Below, piece by piece: positions 32,901-45,317 of a stretch of DNA of 64,000 nucleotides. The position numbers and the translations under genes are program-made. The first letter of the stretch is position 1; the number at the start of each line of letters is the position of its first letter. Origin of the DNA: Cornus controversa (taxonomy: Eukaryota; Streptophyta; Magnoliopsida; Cornales; Cornaceae); assembly GCA_026545225.1 (NCBI GenBank), contig CM048851.1, forward strand, positions 36,977,956 to 37,041,955, in the 5' to 3' direction. The notes under the pieces were generated by a model that was not told where the DNA came from, searched no databases, and saw only the letters and a list, made by a program, of their open reading frames with translations.

Positions 32901-35300
32901 AATCGGATTCGTATGGTTGCTGTTCCTGGATCTAATACACGTGGACAGGCCCGTCATGCTGCTAGTAGGTGATTTAAGGTTCTCCTTTGTTGTCTTCATG
33001 TTTACTGATTAATGAGAAAATTGGGGTGCGCTTCACACCCAATTGCCCAGAAAATATGCCTTTATTATTAAGATGTCCTCAGTTTTAGTTTCTGTGTAGG
33101 TCATTTCCTTTCATGGTATAATTGGAAAGAAATTAAAAATAAAAGGAGGAGTAAATTTGGTTCTGATCAAACTTAATATTGGAATTATAAATCTTGGATT
33201 ATCAGAGAAAAAGGGCATAAATATAAAATTGCATAGTGAGGGTATAGCAGATAAACTGAATCAGCAAAGAAACTCAAAGTCTGGTTGAATTTCTCCTTTC
33301 GAACTATCGTTAAGCATATGGTCATAGGGTTCCTAGCAGCTAAGACTATTGACTACAATCTGGAAGGAGTAGGATACTGCTGGTTTTATGCTCGCTTATC
33401 ACTTATACCAGTTGATTATTTGAGTAACTTGGCATTTGCAAACCACTTTGTTGGTTTTGAGAGCTTATAAAAATTGTCAATTTTGTTCATAATAAAATTT
33501 TTTATGCTTAGAATAGTGAAACGTTGAACTATAATTAGTATCAGGAAAATCATTGAAAATTGGACTCTTGATGTGGTAAAACATCACAGAAATATTGAAA
33601 TTTCTTTATGCTGAATAACAAAGGTTAATTAACGTTTGCTTTGTTGCAAATATTGATGCTGAGAGAAAGCTTCAAACCCTAATTTCTTCTTTCAAATCAA
33701 ATATGTATATACCATATAAATGTGATTGTATGAATGGAAGTAGTTTTCACCTGTGCATTGTGTTGCATTAAAAACTCATGATTTCTACAATAAATTTTAC
33801 TGATGGATCTACTATTCTTGTAATGCTATATCTCATAATTGAAAGTAGCCTCTATGAGAGTACTGAAGATCACACATTGAGGAGCTTATTTGTGCATCCT
33901 GTTCTTATTTTGCATATGATGTTCTTATCTGGTTGCAATCCATGTCCAATGAGTTGAATTTTCATCAGGTACAAAGTAATAGAAAGACTTGCTGGTGGTG
34001 GTTCTGCATTGGTTGAGTGGAGACTAGAAACTGGGCGCACTCATCAGGTGCTGTATTCCCTATAATAGATACTTCATTCTGATCTTTAATGGTTTTGAAT
34101 GACTGCATCCACAAAATTAAAAAAATAATAATAAGTGACATGATGTTTGTAAAACCTTTTTACATGTATAATGCATCAGAAATAATTTATTTGACCTTCT
34201 ATAAGACATCTTTTAGTTACACACTGACATCTTCTTTTGATTAAAAAGAGGCTTTTCTTATATGGAAGAAACTTCCCATCCTAATTAGGGTTGGAAATGA
34301 GTGGGTATGGAAAGAGCTACCTATTCCGACCCGTCACGTGCTCCTTCCATACCCTGGATGGGCATCCAATGTTTGTTCTTTACAGATCCCAAATGAATGC
34401 TCCAAAACTGTTACCACCCCCATACCCACCCCATTGTTGTAAGAGGCTTAAATCATGCTAACCCCGTCCTTGCCCTGAAGCCATGTCAAGTATGCTTCCA
34501 CCTGAAGCTCTGGGCATTTAAATATTTTTATCGTTTTTCTGGTCAGCAAAGGGTGGATAGATGCAATTTAGTATATATTGCCACCCCTAATCCCAATGCA
34601 CTATCTTCCCAAGGAAGCTGAAACAAACCAATAGCAGTTGAGGGTTTATTTCTTAAATGCATACATAGGAAATGTGCTAGTCTAAAAGAATGATGAAGGG
34701 TAGCTTTCAGAATTGTTTGATTATAGTTTATTTTATTTTCTGGTAGCATGCAGAGCCTGTGAACTCTGCTGGACCAGGTATACCGTATGCGACAAGTAGC
34801 AGCTTTCTGCAATGTTTTGCATTACAATACTACTCTCTCCAAGCATTTCCCAACCTATCAAAACTTTCTATTACATGTATTGGATTGCTATTTTGATATA
34901 GATTCGTGCACATGCGAAGCACCTTGGAATTCCTCTATTGGGAGATGAGGTGTATGGAGGGACTAAGTGCATGGCCATGTCACTGCTTCGGCCTAGGACT
35001 CCGACCAACTTTCATGGCCAACTCATGCAACTGGTTTCTGGATTAGAGAGACCTTGCCTCCATGCTTTGGCTCTCGGGTTAGAAGATAAAGCTTCAATAT
35101 GTGTTTCATATTACAGTTCAGGTTCAACAAATACCATTCTTGGTACATGATGATTATATCCCTTGTTTTGTAGGTTTAGGCATCCCTGTAGTGGGGAGAA
35201 CATGCACTTTTCTTGCCTGCCACCTGTAGATTTTGCTGAGATTTTGACTGGGCTTCGTGAAATCAGCACAGAAAAGGTGATTTCCTCTAGACGGATCTAA
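29995..35300 (+). CDS. RluA-family RNA pseudouridine synthase, probably chloroplastic
   Basis: Seven exons with GT-AG borders: 29995-30342, 31250-31393, 32369-32629, 32766-32968, 33969-34047, 34902-35077 and 35174-35300 (or ending at 35276, see findings). The protein is about 445 residues. It converts specific uridines in RNA, most likely plastid rRNA, to pseudouridine. Residues 1-60 are rich in Ser, Arg and hydroxylated residues and low in acidic residues, fitting a plastid transit peptide. An S4-like RNA-binding segment follows ([20 protein letters not shown], residues about 80-116). The catalytic domain has [15 protein letters not shown] with catalytic Asp240, then [20 protein letters not shown] and YGG motifs, all standard for RluA/RluD enzymes. 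Exon 3 includes an acidic family-specific insert (about residues 195-230). The closest match I recall is Arabidopsis RNA pseudouridine synthase 2, chloroplastic; this is from memory. No disabling mutation is seen. Confidence 0.92.
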
Positions 35301-36600
35301 CTCTACAATTATATGGCACTTGTAAATAATTATGTAACTTGCATATGACATTGCTGTGGGTGCAGGTTCATTAGGAATATCTATTTGAGACCTCGCGTAG
35401 GAGCTTTTTAAGTGTTTTCAGATCATATTAACCATCTTTATGATGGATTTTCAGCCTAACAACCGGAAAGATTTGTCTATTGACATGATTGGATTGGCTC
35501 TTTTCATCTTCACCAAAGAAAGTAGCACCCATTTTTATGATGTCTATTATTTGTTTGCCCTTCCTTCTGCAGTGTGGTGAATGGCAGTCTAGTATTATCG
35601 CTGATTTATGGCAGTCTAGTGTTGTGATTTGTGAATGAGGTTTTGCTTACTTGAGCCACTAACGTGCGCCTCTTAGCGGCTGCAAGTACACCATTTTTTT
35701 TTATTGGAATGCCATTAAGTGGAAAATTTTTCAAGAATATATTGTATTATTTGGTTCTGTTTGGAGAATTGTGGTGTAAAACCCCCCTTTGCTATATAAA
35801 AAATGTGGATTAAGTGCATAAAACCCCTTTGCTATATAAAAATTGTGCAAGAAACACTTCTATTATTTTGTATGGAACAAATTGTTTTATCCGATCAATG
35901 TTGACAAAAATTTTCTTTAAAACCCGCCTGTTATATAAAAAATGTGCAAGAAATACTCTCCCGCTATTTGACATGGAGCAAATTCTTCCCTCGGGAGGTC
36001 AATTTTGACAAAAAGTTTCTTTAAAAAATTCAATATATATTTTTTAAATGACCAAAATATCCTTTGTCCATTTAGCCTACTGCACTTCTTCATGCTTCAT
36101 ACAACCGTTGAATTCCTATTCATGGCAGCCCAAACCCACTCCAATCCTTCAAAAACAGTCCCCAAATTAACATGAAAGTCTAATAAATTACCTAATACCA
36201 CTGTATCCGCCATGGCCAACCATATCCAAGCCAAAAACCCAGCTGCATCTTCCTTCTCCACTAATACTCCGGCCACAATCCCATCAAACATACATATATA
36301 TGTCATAACTATGATGGATACTGTAGATACTTAAAACAGCGAGCACTTTGAATTGGGTAATTTGCTTCAAAAACTAAACTCAATATTCAGAAGAAACTCT
36401 ATTCCACTTGGAAAATCTCTTTTTTATTGATTTCTCTTTGAACTGTTTTTATCCATCCCTTTACAATGTGGGTCAGTCTCCTATTTATACTTGTCATTTT
36501 CTTTGCCTTCGGCCTTATCTCTTTGGTGTTGGGCTTTGTCCACTTGTGCAAGATCCTATCGCTTGAAGCATGAGTTGGGTTGGATTAACAATAACCTCTC
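35301..36600. other. Intergenic stretch with a 110-bp duplication
   Basis: 35818-35925 and about 35926-36025 are related repeats (CCCCTTTGCTATATAAAAATTGTGCAAGAAACACTT... and CCGCCTGTTATATAAAAAATGTGCAAGAAATACTC...). A third partial copy precedes at about 35780-35817. A minus-strand frame at 36097-36306 has no recognisable homology. Nothing else could be named. Confidence 0.5.
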
Positions 36601-36607
36601 GTGTGAT

Positions 36608-37206
36608 TAGGGGTGCACAAAGAATCGGTGAAATTAGAACCGAAATCAGAATCGAAAAGAACTATAACTAAATCGAACCGAATCATTCAATACGATTCTG
36701 ATTCTAATTCTGGTTCCAAATTTTAAGAACCGTTCACTACGGTTCCGGTTCCAGGTCAAAGAACCGAAACTAGAACCGTTAGAAAAAATATTTATATATA
36801 ATATATAAATAAATAATAATAGCTTTCAAATTCTAGTGTTCTATATATATAGATCAATACATTTAGCTTCTAAATTTTAATGTTCTATATATTTATATAA
36901 TATAAGATATATAAATAAATACTAAAAACTTCTAATCTATTGTTGTAACTAAGGGTGCACAAGTATGAGTGTGTATCTTGCCAATATTTTAAAAAAAAAT
37001 AAAAAATAAAAAATTTTGACAAAGAACAGTTGGATAACAGGAACCAGAACAGCAAAGAACCGAAATCGAACAGGACCGAATTTAACGGTTCCGATTTCAA
37101 AATTAAAGAACTGTTGGGAACGGTTCTGATTTCAAAATTAAAGAACTGTTAGGAACCTTGGGAACGATTCCGATTCTACCAAGAATTGTAATGAACCATA
37201 CCCCTA
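36608..37206. mobile_element. hAT-like MITE (599 bp)
   Basis: It begins TAGGGGTGCACAAAG and ends with the inverse CATACCCCTA, flanked by CGTGTGAT (36600-36607) and CATGTGAT (37207-37214), 7 of 8 identical. The interior has many GAACCG/CGGTTC and GATTCCGATT motifs in both orientations, so the transcript could fold. It is non-coding and of the same family as 29362-29769. Confidence 0.85.
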
Positions 37207-37214
37207 CATGTGAT

Positions 37215-38309
37215 GGTCACATGCGTGTTGGATTCTGATCTTTATCATGGTGGGCTGGATTTCGTGATTGGGCTTGGTTGTGGGTGTTGGGCCTATGGGT
37301 CATTATCACTGTGTTTGAAATTGGGTCCAGATACCAATTTCAATAAATGGCCCTCAGTAAATCGCAACTCCACCAATTGATCAATCGACGATTACTTGCG
37401 AAGAAACTCGACTATTCCCACCAAGAGGGATTAAATGATTACCTGCAAAGAACCACCGTTAGAAGCATCTCTGACAAAACTCCACCGGAGCCCTCAATCG
37501 TCGCCAAGAGTACGTGACCTTAGCATCACCGACGAGCATCATCCAAAGAACCACCACCGAGCGTCACGCCTAAAACTGGAGACCAAAAAGGACTTTACCC
37601 AGGAAGCAGTAAAGGCTCCAATCGGACATTACTAACTTCGCCGTTGTGACACCCTGCGACCGGCAACTAATTGTTTCTTTCCTTCTCCCTTTGCAAATAT
37701 TGATATATGTGTATATGTATATTAGTAGTGATATACACATTGATATGTGTATATATCTATCTACATATATATTTTGGCTTGGAAGAGAGGAGAGAGAGAG
37801 AGAGAAGAGCTTCAGATTTCCCTTACATCCGAACACCTGAGGCCAATTTTGTCATTTCATGTTGTCTTTTTTTTTTTAATAAATAAATTAGAGTATTTAG
37901 TCATTTCATTGTTCAATGAAAAATGTAAAGAATTTTGCAAACAAACAGGATCTTTGCACATATATTTTTTTATATAGCAGGAGAGTTTATGAACTTAATC
38001 CTATATATAGACACACACATGCTAGATATCTATGATGTTAGCGTGATAAGTGGACTAATTCATTGGTAACTTGTTAATTACAAATAAAAAATAAAAAATT
38101 AACTGCAAAGTGTTGTATTTTGTCAATTAGTTAGCTGGATATTATTGTATTTCACTTGGGGAAAAAAATTTAATCACTAGATGTAGTATTATTTAATTTT
38201 GATGTTGTATAGTACTTGTGTTTGCTGCGATGCTTCTCATGACAGCGCTGATAATGTTTCGAGGTTTGTGATTGTTTTGATTAATTTGGCGCTGATAATG
38301 TTTCATGAT
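37215..38309. other. Gene-free stretch
   Basis: Contains an (AG)n run near 37787-37805 and TATATGTGTATAT-rich sequence at 37705-37770. No supported gene. Short frames on both strands are not recognisable. Confidence 0.4.
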
Positions 38310-38312
38310 AAG

Positions 38313-38809
38313 AGCTTAAGAGATATAAGGAATTAGAGGTTGGGTATTCATTATGTTACAAGTTGCCTAAAGTGAAAATTAGCTTAAAGTTGCTAGTTCA
38401 TGCAAGTGAAATTTATGCTAAGGCCATATTTGAGGAGTTCCAAAGCCAATTTGAAGAGGCAATTGATGGTGATATTAAAAGTTGCTTAAAGGATAGTGAA
38501 ATTTATGTCTATACGATTGTTGTTGATGGCCAATCCAGAGAGCGTCAAGTCAAAAGAAATTTGGATGATTTCCTACCATGTAGTTGTGGGAGATTTGATA
38601 TGAGGGGAGTGATGTGCAGTTACATAATTAAGATATTTAGAGAAGTTTTGCACGTTAAAGAAATACCAAGTGCATATATCTTGAAGAGGTGGACAAAAGA
38701 TGCAAGAGATGGCTTGGTGTCGTGGATGTATCAAATGATATACATGCTAAGGGGGGTTGAAGAGAAGGGAAGGATCTCGAGGAAGGCGAAGAATCAAACC
38801 ATTGCTTGA
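38313..38809 (+). pseudogene. FAR1/MULE-type protein fragment with altered SWIM finger
   Basis: An open stretch of about 165 codons lacks a credible start; the frame is closed upstream by TAA just before 38313. Residues KISLKLLVHASEIYAKAIFE...FQSQFEEA lead into PCSCGRFDMRGVMCSY, then IFREVLHVKEIPSAYILKRWTKDA. This order is the C-terminal part of FAR1-related (FRS) proteins and Mutator transposases, where a SWIM zinc finger (CxC...CxH) follows the transposase core. The fourth ligand is Tyr here (CSY) rather than His. The FAR1 DNA-binding domain and transposase DDE core are absent nearby. It is either a relic or an exon of an unusual gene; I favour a relic. Confidence 0.7.
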
Positions 38810-40513
38810 AAAGATCCTACAAAATAAACAAAAGTCATCAAATCGATCATCTAAGGTACTTAAATTTTATTATCATGTGTTACTTTGTTTAGTAATCCTT
38901 AGAGATTGACTCAAGCTTCAAACGTGGCACTTTGAATGATTTTAGGCAATGAAAGCACCTACAAACTCATCACAATTTAATGGTAATAATAGCTCCTTAT
39001 CAACAATCCACCACACTTTCTAGTGCTAGTGTCTTTCAAAAAAAAAAATTTCCAAGTATTGTAATAACATGGCCCTCTCAGTTACTATATAAGAAGTTCC
39101 AAACTTCTGACCACCTACTCTCTACAGAGGTGGTAAGTTTTAGACGTATATAAAAAAAGAAAAATTCTTTTCTTTGAGGTGTAAAAATGCTAACATTGGT
39201 TTTTTCTTTCCTCTATTTATTTATTTATTTATATTTTTGCTCGACCATGAATCTTAATCTCAATGAATCGTGGTCTACTCCAACATCATTTGGTAACTAT
39301 GACAATTATAATCATTTTGGAAACTTCTTTTAGACACTTGTAAGTTTTTCTTATTTTTACATTTTTCTCAAGAAAAGTTTTACACAACTATTTCTTTTTT
39401 GTATGGAAATGATCTTTTATACTGTTATAGTGCCTTTGATTTTATGTGCAAGGTTTGGCTTGGGCTTTTTGCTATGTTACTGCCCCTTTTCAGGCTCCAA
39501 GGTGGTTGATTAGAGTTCAAGTTGAATAATTGACTACCCTCATAGTCCTATAACTAAAAATTGTTGCAATTGTCTATTTTGAGAAATTTATGATATCAAG
39601 TTGCAGTTTATTTTGCTGTGTAAAAACACGGCATATTACTGTAAAGATATCTTTCTTTTTGTTGGATTGGTGGTCTATATGGGATTCATCCACTTCAATG
39701 GGGTATGCCACTATGCCCTATGGATGATGCATAGATCCTTTTGATTCATTAATAATAGAATTTCCTACTACTTGCCAAATATTTGCTTATGATTGATTTT
39801 CTCTATAATTCCTTCTTTGATGAATTCAATCTCCTTTCAAACGTTTTCATGTTATCAAGATTTACCAATATAAGCTAAGTTTAATCGTGATAGGGTATGA
39901 TGAATAGAAAGACCTTTTTTTCCTCATTTTTTTGTACATTTCATTCGGTTTCAAAGCTCAGTGTGGCAGCTTCTGACAGTGTATTGCAAGGGTTTGTAAT
40001 AAAGAACCTGAATATCAAACCTAACAGTATACACACAGGCATCTTTGGGTCACTATTTAATCTCCAGGTTCAGCTCTTTTTTTAGGTTACCTCTCAAACA
40101 TATACATGAAGTTCTAAATCAGCATTTGCAACCAAACAGCATGGAACAGATAAAACCATGCAAAACAATAACAGATCCTTGCATGAGACAAAATAATGGA
40201 GGAATGGCTTCCTATGTGATGTATGATGGACAAGTTTATATGCTTGATCAATTCCATTGGTTTAGGATCAATTCCATCGGTTTAGGATCATTCCAATTAG
40301 GCCAAATGAAAATATGACTATGGAAAAATAGTTCTGCAGGATTCTCAAATTACTGTGTTATTCAATCTAAATAATCACAAATTCTGCATCACATCAAAAA
40401 TTGGTCTTCACCCATTGAATCCTACATTCAATATTACGTAATCTCTTATTTATGTTTAAACGACAGTTCAAACTTCATCCACCAACACTTTCATTCACAT
40501 GATGCTTGCCCAT
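38810..40513. other. Gene-free stretch downstream of the FAR1-like relic
   Basis: 39247-39333 has an open 28-codon stretch rich in Asn, Tyr and Phe (NLNESWSTPTSFGNYDNYNH). A frame at 40045-40317 is not recognisable. CAATTCCATTGGTTTAGGAT is tandemly repeated at about 40250-40290. No supported gene. Confidence 0.4.
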
Positions 40514-40720
40514 TTAATGAGAAATAACTGCATATAGGTGGTTCCCGTTATGGATCAAATCTGGGATTTGCTTATTAATAGGGGTCATCTTTAGAAGCAG
40601 AGGACTCTTGTTCATCAAGTTCTCTCCTTTGAACTCATAGTCTATGCCTTTCTCAGCCAAGGCAATTTCCACCCCTCTGTGCAAAGGACAAAAGTCCAAT
40701 AGAATTAGTTTGTCCGCCAT
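40514..40720 (-). pseudogene. Tau-class glutathione S-transferase, first-exon fragment
   Basis: The 68-residue frame MADKLILLDFCPL..., IALAEKGIDYEFKGENLMNK, SPLLLKMTPINKQIPDLIHN matches the N-terminal thioredoxin-like domain of plant tau GSTs, which conjugate glutathione to electrophiles. In intact family members DFWPSxFGMR holds the catalytic Ser; here DFCPLHRG lacks that Ser and is shorter by about three residues. After LIHNGNHLYAVISH the frame ends, where family members continue CESxxIxxYID. No second exon is visible downstream, so this is a decayed fragment. Confidence 0.8.
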
Positions 40721-42145
40721 TGTTAAGACTCAAACAAAGATTGAAGATTGAAGGAGAAGAAATGGGTTGTTGCAGATGAGATATAGTGTTTGAGATTCGA
40801 AAGGAGAGGATCCGCTCCTAGCCCATGAAAAGATTTGAGAGAAATCGGTTGCTATCGGTTAGGGATTTTAGGATTTTGAGAAGGTAAAGAGAGAAACCTA
40901 GCCTCTTTTGAATTTTGAAATCTCGATTTGTTTCTCTGTTATGTCTACAATTAACGTTTGTGTGAGTTTTGTGTTAAAAACGGCAGCCTAATGAGAGTTT
41001 AGTAATAGAATGATGTGGCAAAATATGGGCCGCAGGATTGAACCCTGGAGAAACCAGTAGATAGATTCTAAAGGAGAGGATCTGTTCCCTGTCTGGCTCC
41101 CTGGAGCTCTAAATATAATCAAATATATAAAACAGTTCTAAAACGCTAGTTTCTAAAACCACAGATCATTCTTAATAGACTATCAAAGAAATTATAGACT
41201 ATACAAAACTATAAAGATCATCATAGCTGCTGGTATTTCACTAACTTTAAAGTTACAATTAGCTGTCAACGATTATTCACTGTTCATCTTCTAATCTCTA
41301 TTAAATCTACAACTCAAAATGAAGAATATAATTATATTCCCACTGGGCAAGAAACTAGACTTATTCTTCAGATGTTAAAGACCAAACAAGTCCTGACCTA
41401 GCACCGTTAGAAAGACATGGAAGCTCGTTGAAATTTTAATGTATCGAGGCACCTGAGTTGTAAAGTTTTACATGGTAGTGCTATGAAGAAAGAAAGCACC
41501 ATCAGCTAGGATTTCTTACACCATTCATCACACAAATGTTTATGCATTCTGCCCGAAGAATATTTAAAAAATGTAATGCCAACAAATAAGAAAAAATGGA
41601 ACACAGAATGTATAGTAGCAATATAAATATTCATAATGCTAATTGCAGAATAACTATTCAGCAAATATTAGAGAGACAGACGACGTGATATGTTATTTTA
41701 AGGCCGTGCTAAATCTGGTGGTATGTCAAAAAGGGAAGTGACAAAAAATAGATGTCCATTGAAACACCAACACTGGCTGGTTCATAGAAAATCATATAAA
41801 AGAACATCAAATGGTCACTACACAAATTATGAATTCACACACTATCAATTACTAACTATATCAAGCATGGGAACCAGTTAATAGCAAGAGGTTGTTGCAA
41901 GATCTGACTGTTAAACTTGAGACCACCAAGTACTAGGTCAAAAGTAGCTATGGTGTCTCAAATATTACAATATGCTATTGAATACATCTAGTTGAATGTA
42001 GTTTTTTTACATAAAATAATCAGTATTAACTGATTAAATGAAGAGGGGCAAAATTTATCTATAAAACCAACTTTATCATCATCAATATAATGCAAAGGCG
42101 CAAAATTTTTGCAATCTAGGTTAAGATCAATCTTTAATCAATTTC
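40721..42145. other. Gene-free stretch
   Basis: GAAAGGAGAGGATCCGCTCC (about 40799) and AAAGGAGAGGATCTGTTCCC (about 41070) are near-repeats. Otherwise AT-rich with no recognisable gene. Confidence 0.4.
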
Positions 42146-42645
42146 AGCATAGCTTATGGTTTACAGGAATAGTGGATCCTCATTAGCATATGCATTGCAT
42201 TGTCCAAGCAACAATTTCAATTAGATGAGCAATGGCTGAAAAATTCAATGATTACTTGTACAAGCAACTTTATCAGAAAGAAAACAGTTTTGGTGGTTGT
42301 ACATGTGTATCATCTTTGGGAGATGAACAAAGTTAAGAGATATAACACAGAGCACGCGGGGGAGGGAGAATTCACTGTACTCATAAACTCTTAACTGATT
42401 ATAGTGAAAAACACAATGTTGCCTATGGTCTACAGGGTCACTAGTAGAGCCTCATTAACACATGCAAGGCATTGTGTCATGCAACGATGCCACTTAGATG
42501 AGCAATGGAAAAAAAAAATCGATTACTTACACAAGAAACTTTATTAGAAAGAAAACAGTCTAGGTGGTTGTACATGTATTCTTTGGTAGAGATAAATGAA
42601 GTTAAGAGATACGGAGGAGTGGCAGAAAAGTTTACTGTAATCTTA
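42146..42645. repeat. Tandem duplication of about 260 bp
   Basis: Copy 1 (about 42146-42395) and copy 2 (about 42409-42645) share CTTATGGTTTACAGG/CCTATGGTCTACAGG, CTCATTAGCATATGCA/CTCATTAACACATGCA, TTAGATGAGCAATGG, TTTATCAGAAAGAAAACAGT/TTTATTAGAAAGAAAACAGT and GGTGGTTGTACATGT in the same order. Copy 2 is immediately followed by the Mutator-like element at 42655. Confidence 0.8.
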
Positions 42646-42654
42646 AATTAAAAT

Positions 42655-44846
42655 GGGTAAATTACTCTAAAATCCCCTGAGGTTTGCTCAAGTTACTCCT
42701 AACACCCCTTGTCAGGTATACACCATTGGACCATGGTTCGTGAACCGGCCGATTTGCAACGGTATCAGCAGCTGCCGATACCGAGTCCCACCGGTATACC
42801 GGTAAGAATTTTCATTCACATCATAACCGGCCCGTTTGGTTGACGAAATGCCCGTTTCACTAACAGGTTTGTTTCGTACCTGGTTCGGATTCAATACTCG
42901 GATCTCAAAGTCCTTGAGCAAATGTTGGATAAAAGAATAAGTTCAAAGAAACAGGGTCTTGAACCTGGGACAAACTTAGATTGTGTGAGTAGCTTTATCC
43001 GCCAAACTACTAACTGCTTCTGTTTATATTTGCATAATCATTTTATTTATTATACTATGAACTATTTGTATCATTAATGCTTCCAGACTCTATTTATTTA
43101 GATCTCATCATTTAATAAATTATTTTATTGCCCAGTTAAAAAAATAAAATCTTATACACAGTCCAATTTTAATCAATTTATATATATTATAATACATCAT
43201 GTAAATAAATTATTTATATTCAACAAATACATGTTCTTCCAACTTTCAAAAAATAATTATTTTCTATTTTTTACTTATAAATAGTAACTTTTTTGTGATA
43301 TAATATTATATATGTTATGATTCATAATTTTCTTAATACTTTTAACTTGTATTGTATTTTCCTCATTTATTTCAATTTTCAGATTTATCTTTTACTCTTT
43401 GTATTTTTAATTCTCACATATTATATGTGGTATGAAGTTTCATTTATTTTCACGAGTATGTCAATAATTGTGTTAAATGATCTTAAAAAAATCACTAAAA
43501 ATCCATTTTTATTGAATTATGTTATAAAAAGTTGCTTATCGGTCCATTTTGGGCCTTACATGCGAGTTCGAAAAAAATTCACGATTGCGGTAATCAATTC
43601 TGTTACGTAACGCCGATACAAGCCCGATTCCATTACACCGTGACCACATCAGCCGCGACTACGAAATTTGGTTGGGACTGTTAACATCCATTACAAAAGT
43701 ACAAAAATGCCCTTAATGTAAGCAAAAAAATATGTAAATTAAACACAAACTTAATATAAATATAATATATATTACTATATATATACATATATAAAAATCA
43801 TATATACATCTATATACACATATCTGTAGGCTCGCCTCGCCAGCATCACCACCACCTGCTCACAGCCGCTGCCGCCGCCTCCACCAACTCTCTCTCCCTC
43901 CACTGTAGCAACACCAAAACATCTTCCACCAAAAAAATCTCCCCTCCCTCCACCACCTCCTCCCATTTATCTCTTATTTTCTGGGTTCAGTTCTCACAAT
44001 TACTAAGATGGTTGTTGCCTTAGTGGTTTGTTCACAGGTTAAGTAATAACTTGTTTGTTTTGAGTTCCATTTCAACCATAAAACAGAGGTTACACCTAAA
44101 GGTTCTATGCTTCTGCAGAACTCCTTTGTCTTGAAAGGTTTCAATTCTTATTTGAATAGCACCTCTTTAATTAAGTAAACTTCTAGGGATTGGGCATAAA
44201 ACAGAGAGTTTAGGTGGGTTGATTTTGGATTTAGAGCTTCACCCAATTTTCAGTTTCCGTTGTTTCTCCTGAGGTGGAATATGCAGTCCCACCATGATCA
44301 ACACTCGGTACATCATGAATCAAACCCACAAATATACAGATTCAATAATGAATTCACCAAATGCCCAGCAATAATAAAAGCACAAATAGAACAAAAGAAG
44401 GGAAAACATTTTCAATGAATCAAACCCACAAAGAATACAAGGGATTGAATCCATAGAGGAGCTTCACGATTGCTAGAGAGAGAAAGAGAAAGAGAAAGAG
44501 AAAGAAAGAAAGAGAAGGGAGTATATATACATAAATAAATATCATATATAGTGTGAGAACTGAGAAACAATGGATAAAGAGGCAGAGAGTTTGACGATGG
44601 TGGTGGAGGGATGGTGTTGGTTGAGAGGGATAAGACAGATATGTAATTTGGGGTTTTAGAGATAAAGAGATTGAGGGATGGCAAAATCATAATTTTTTAT
44701 CCTTTTGGTTCTGATAGGGGTAATTTCGGTATTTCATATTTATCCTATTTTGTCAAATCTCAAGGGAGGTTGACCATTTTTTTTTTCATAAGTTTCATCT
44801 GAGAGTGACTTGAGCAAACCTCAGGAGGTCTAAGAGTAATTTACAC
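42655..44846. mobile_element. Large Mutator-like element (about 2.2 kb)
   Basis: The left end GGGTAAATTACTCTAAAATC then CCCTGAGGTTTGCTCAAGTT, and the right end in reverse GTGTAAATTACTCTTAGACC then TCCTGAGGTTTGCTCAAGTC, form a terminal inverted repeat; the ends resemble those of the 6164 element. No clean target duplication was found. The interior is a mosaic: 42720-43660 is a possible nested insert starting ACCATGGTTCGTGAACCGGC, 43820-43975 is a GC-rich patch (ACCACCACC, GCCGCCGCC), and 44478-44518 is a (GAAA)n run. No transposase is recognised. Confidence 0.7.
42940..43025 (-). repeat. Possible tRNA-like SINE fragment
   Basis: On the minus strand GTAGTTTGGCGGATAAAGCT is followed about 35 bases later by CAGGTTCAAGACCC, similar to A and B box spacing of RNA polymerase III promoters. 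The B box deviates from GGTTCGANTCC, and no cloverleaf is convincing. Confidence 0.3.
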
Positions 44847-45317
44847 TTAAATAATTGATCATATTAACAAATGGTAAAAACACAAGTTGACCATCAGTTT
44901 TGAGAACTTAGTTGTCATGCTATCATAGATAGAACAATAGCAGCACATGTTGCAGCTTGATTAGAAGAAAATGTAGATTAGTATCTGTATGTCAACAATC
45001 TATTATATATTCCTAATAAAAAAAATCGTCTTAATGCATCCAGATATGCATCTACATGCTACTTCTGTTAGTTGGAAACTCAAAAATATCACTCTCACAA
45101 AAGGGTACTGGCGAATCTTAGTTACACCTCCTTCTGCAAGCTCCCCACCCCAGACTAGCTTCTTTTTTTTCATTTGGTTTTTGTTTAAAACAAACAACAA
45201 TCAAAGGCGTAGCAACTGAAATAAGAAAATGAAAGTTGTATAGAACTGCAAATGATGATTTCACACATTATCAGTAGCTACAAAAAAGGTTAAAAGAGAT
45301 ACCTTGAAAAAAATGAT

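Noticed and set aside
43317-43610. A 97-codon hydrophobic frame
   Set aside because: It lies in very AT-rich transposon interior, where Phe/Ile/Leu codons are expected by composition. No motif or start context supports it.
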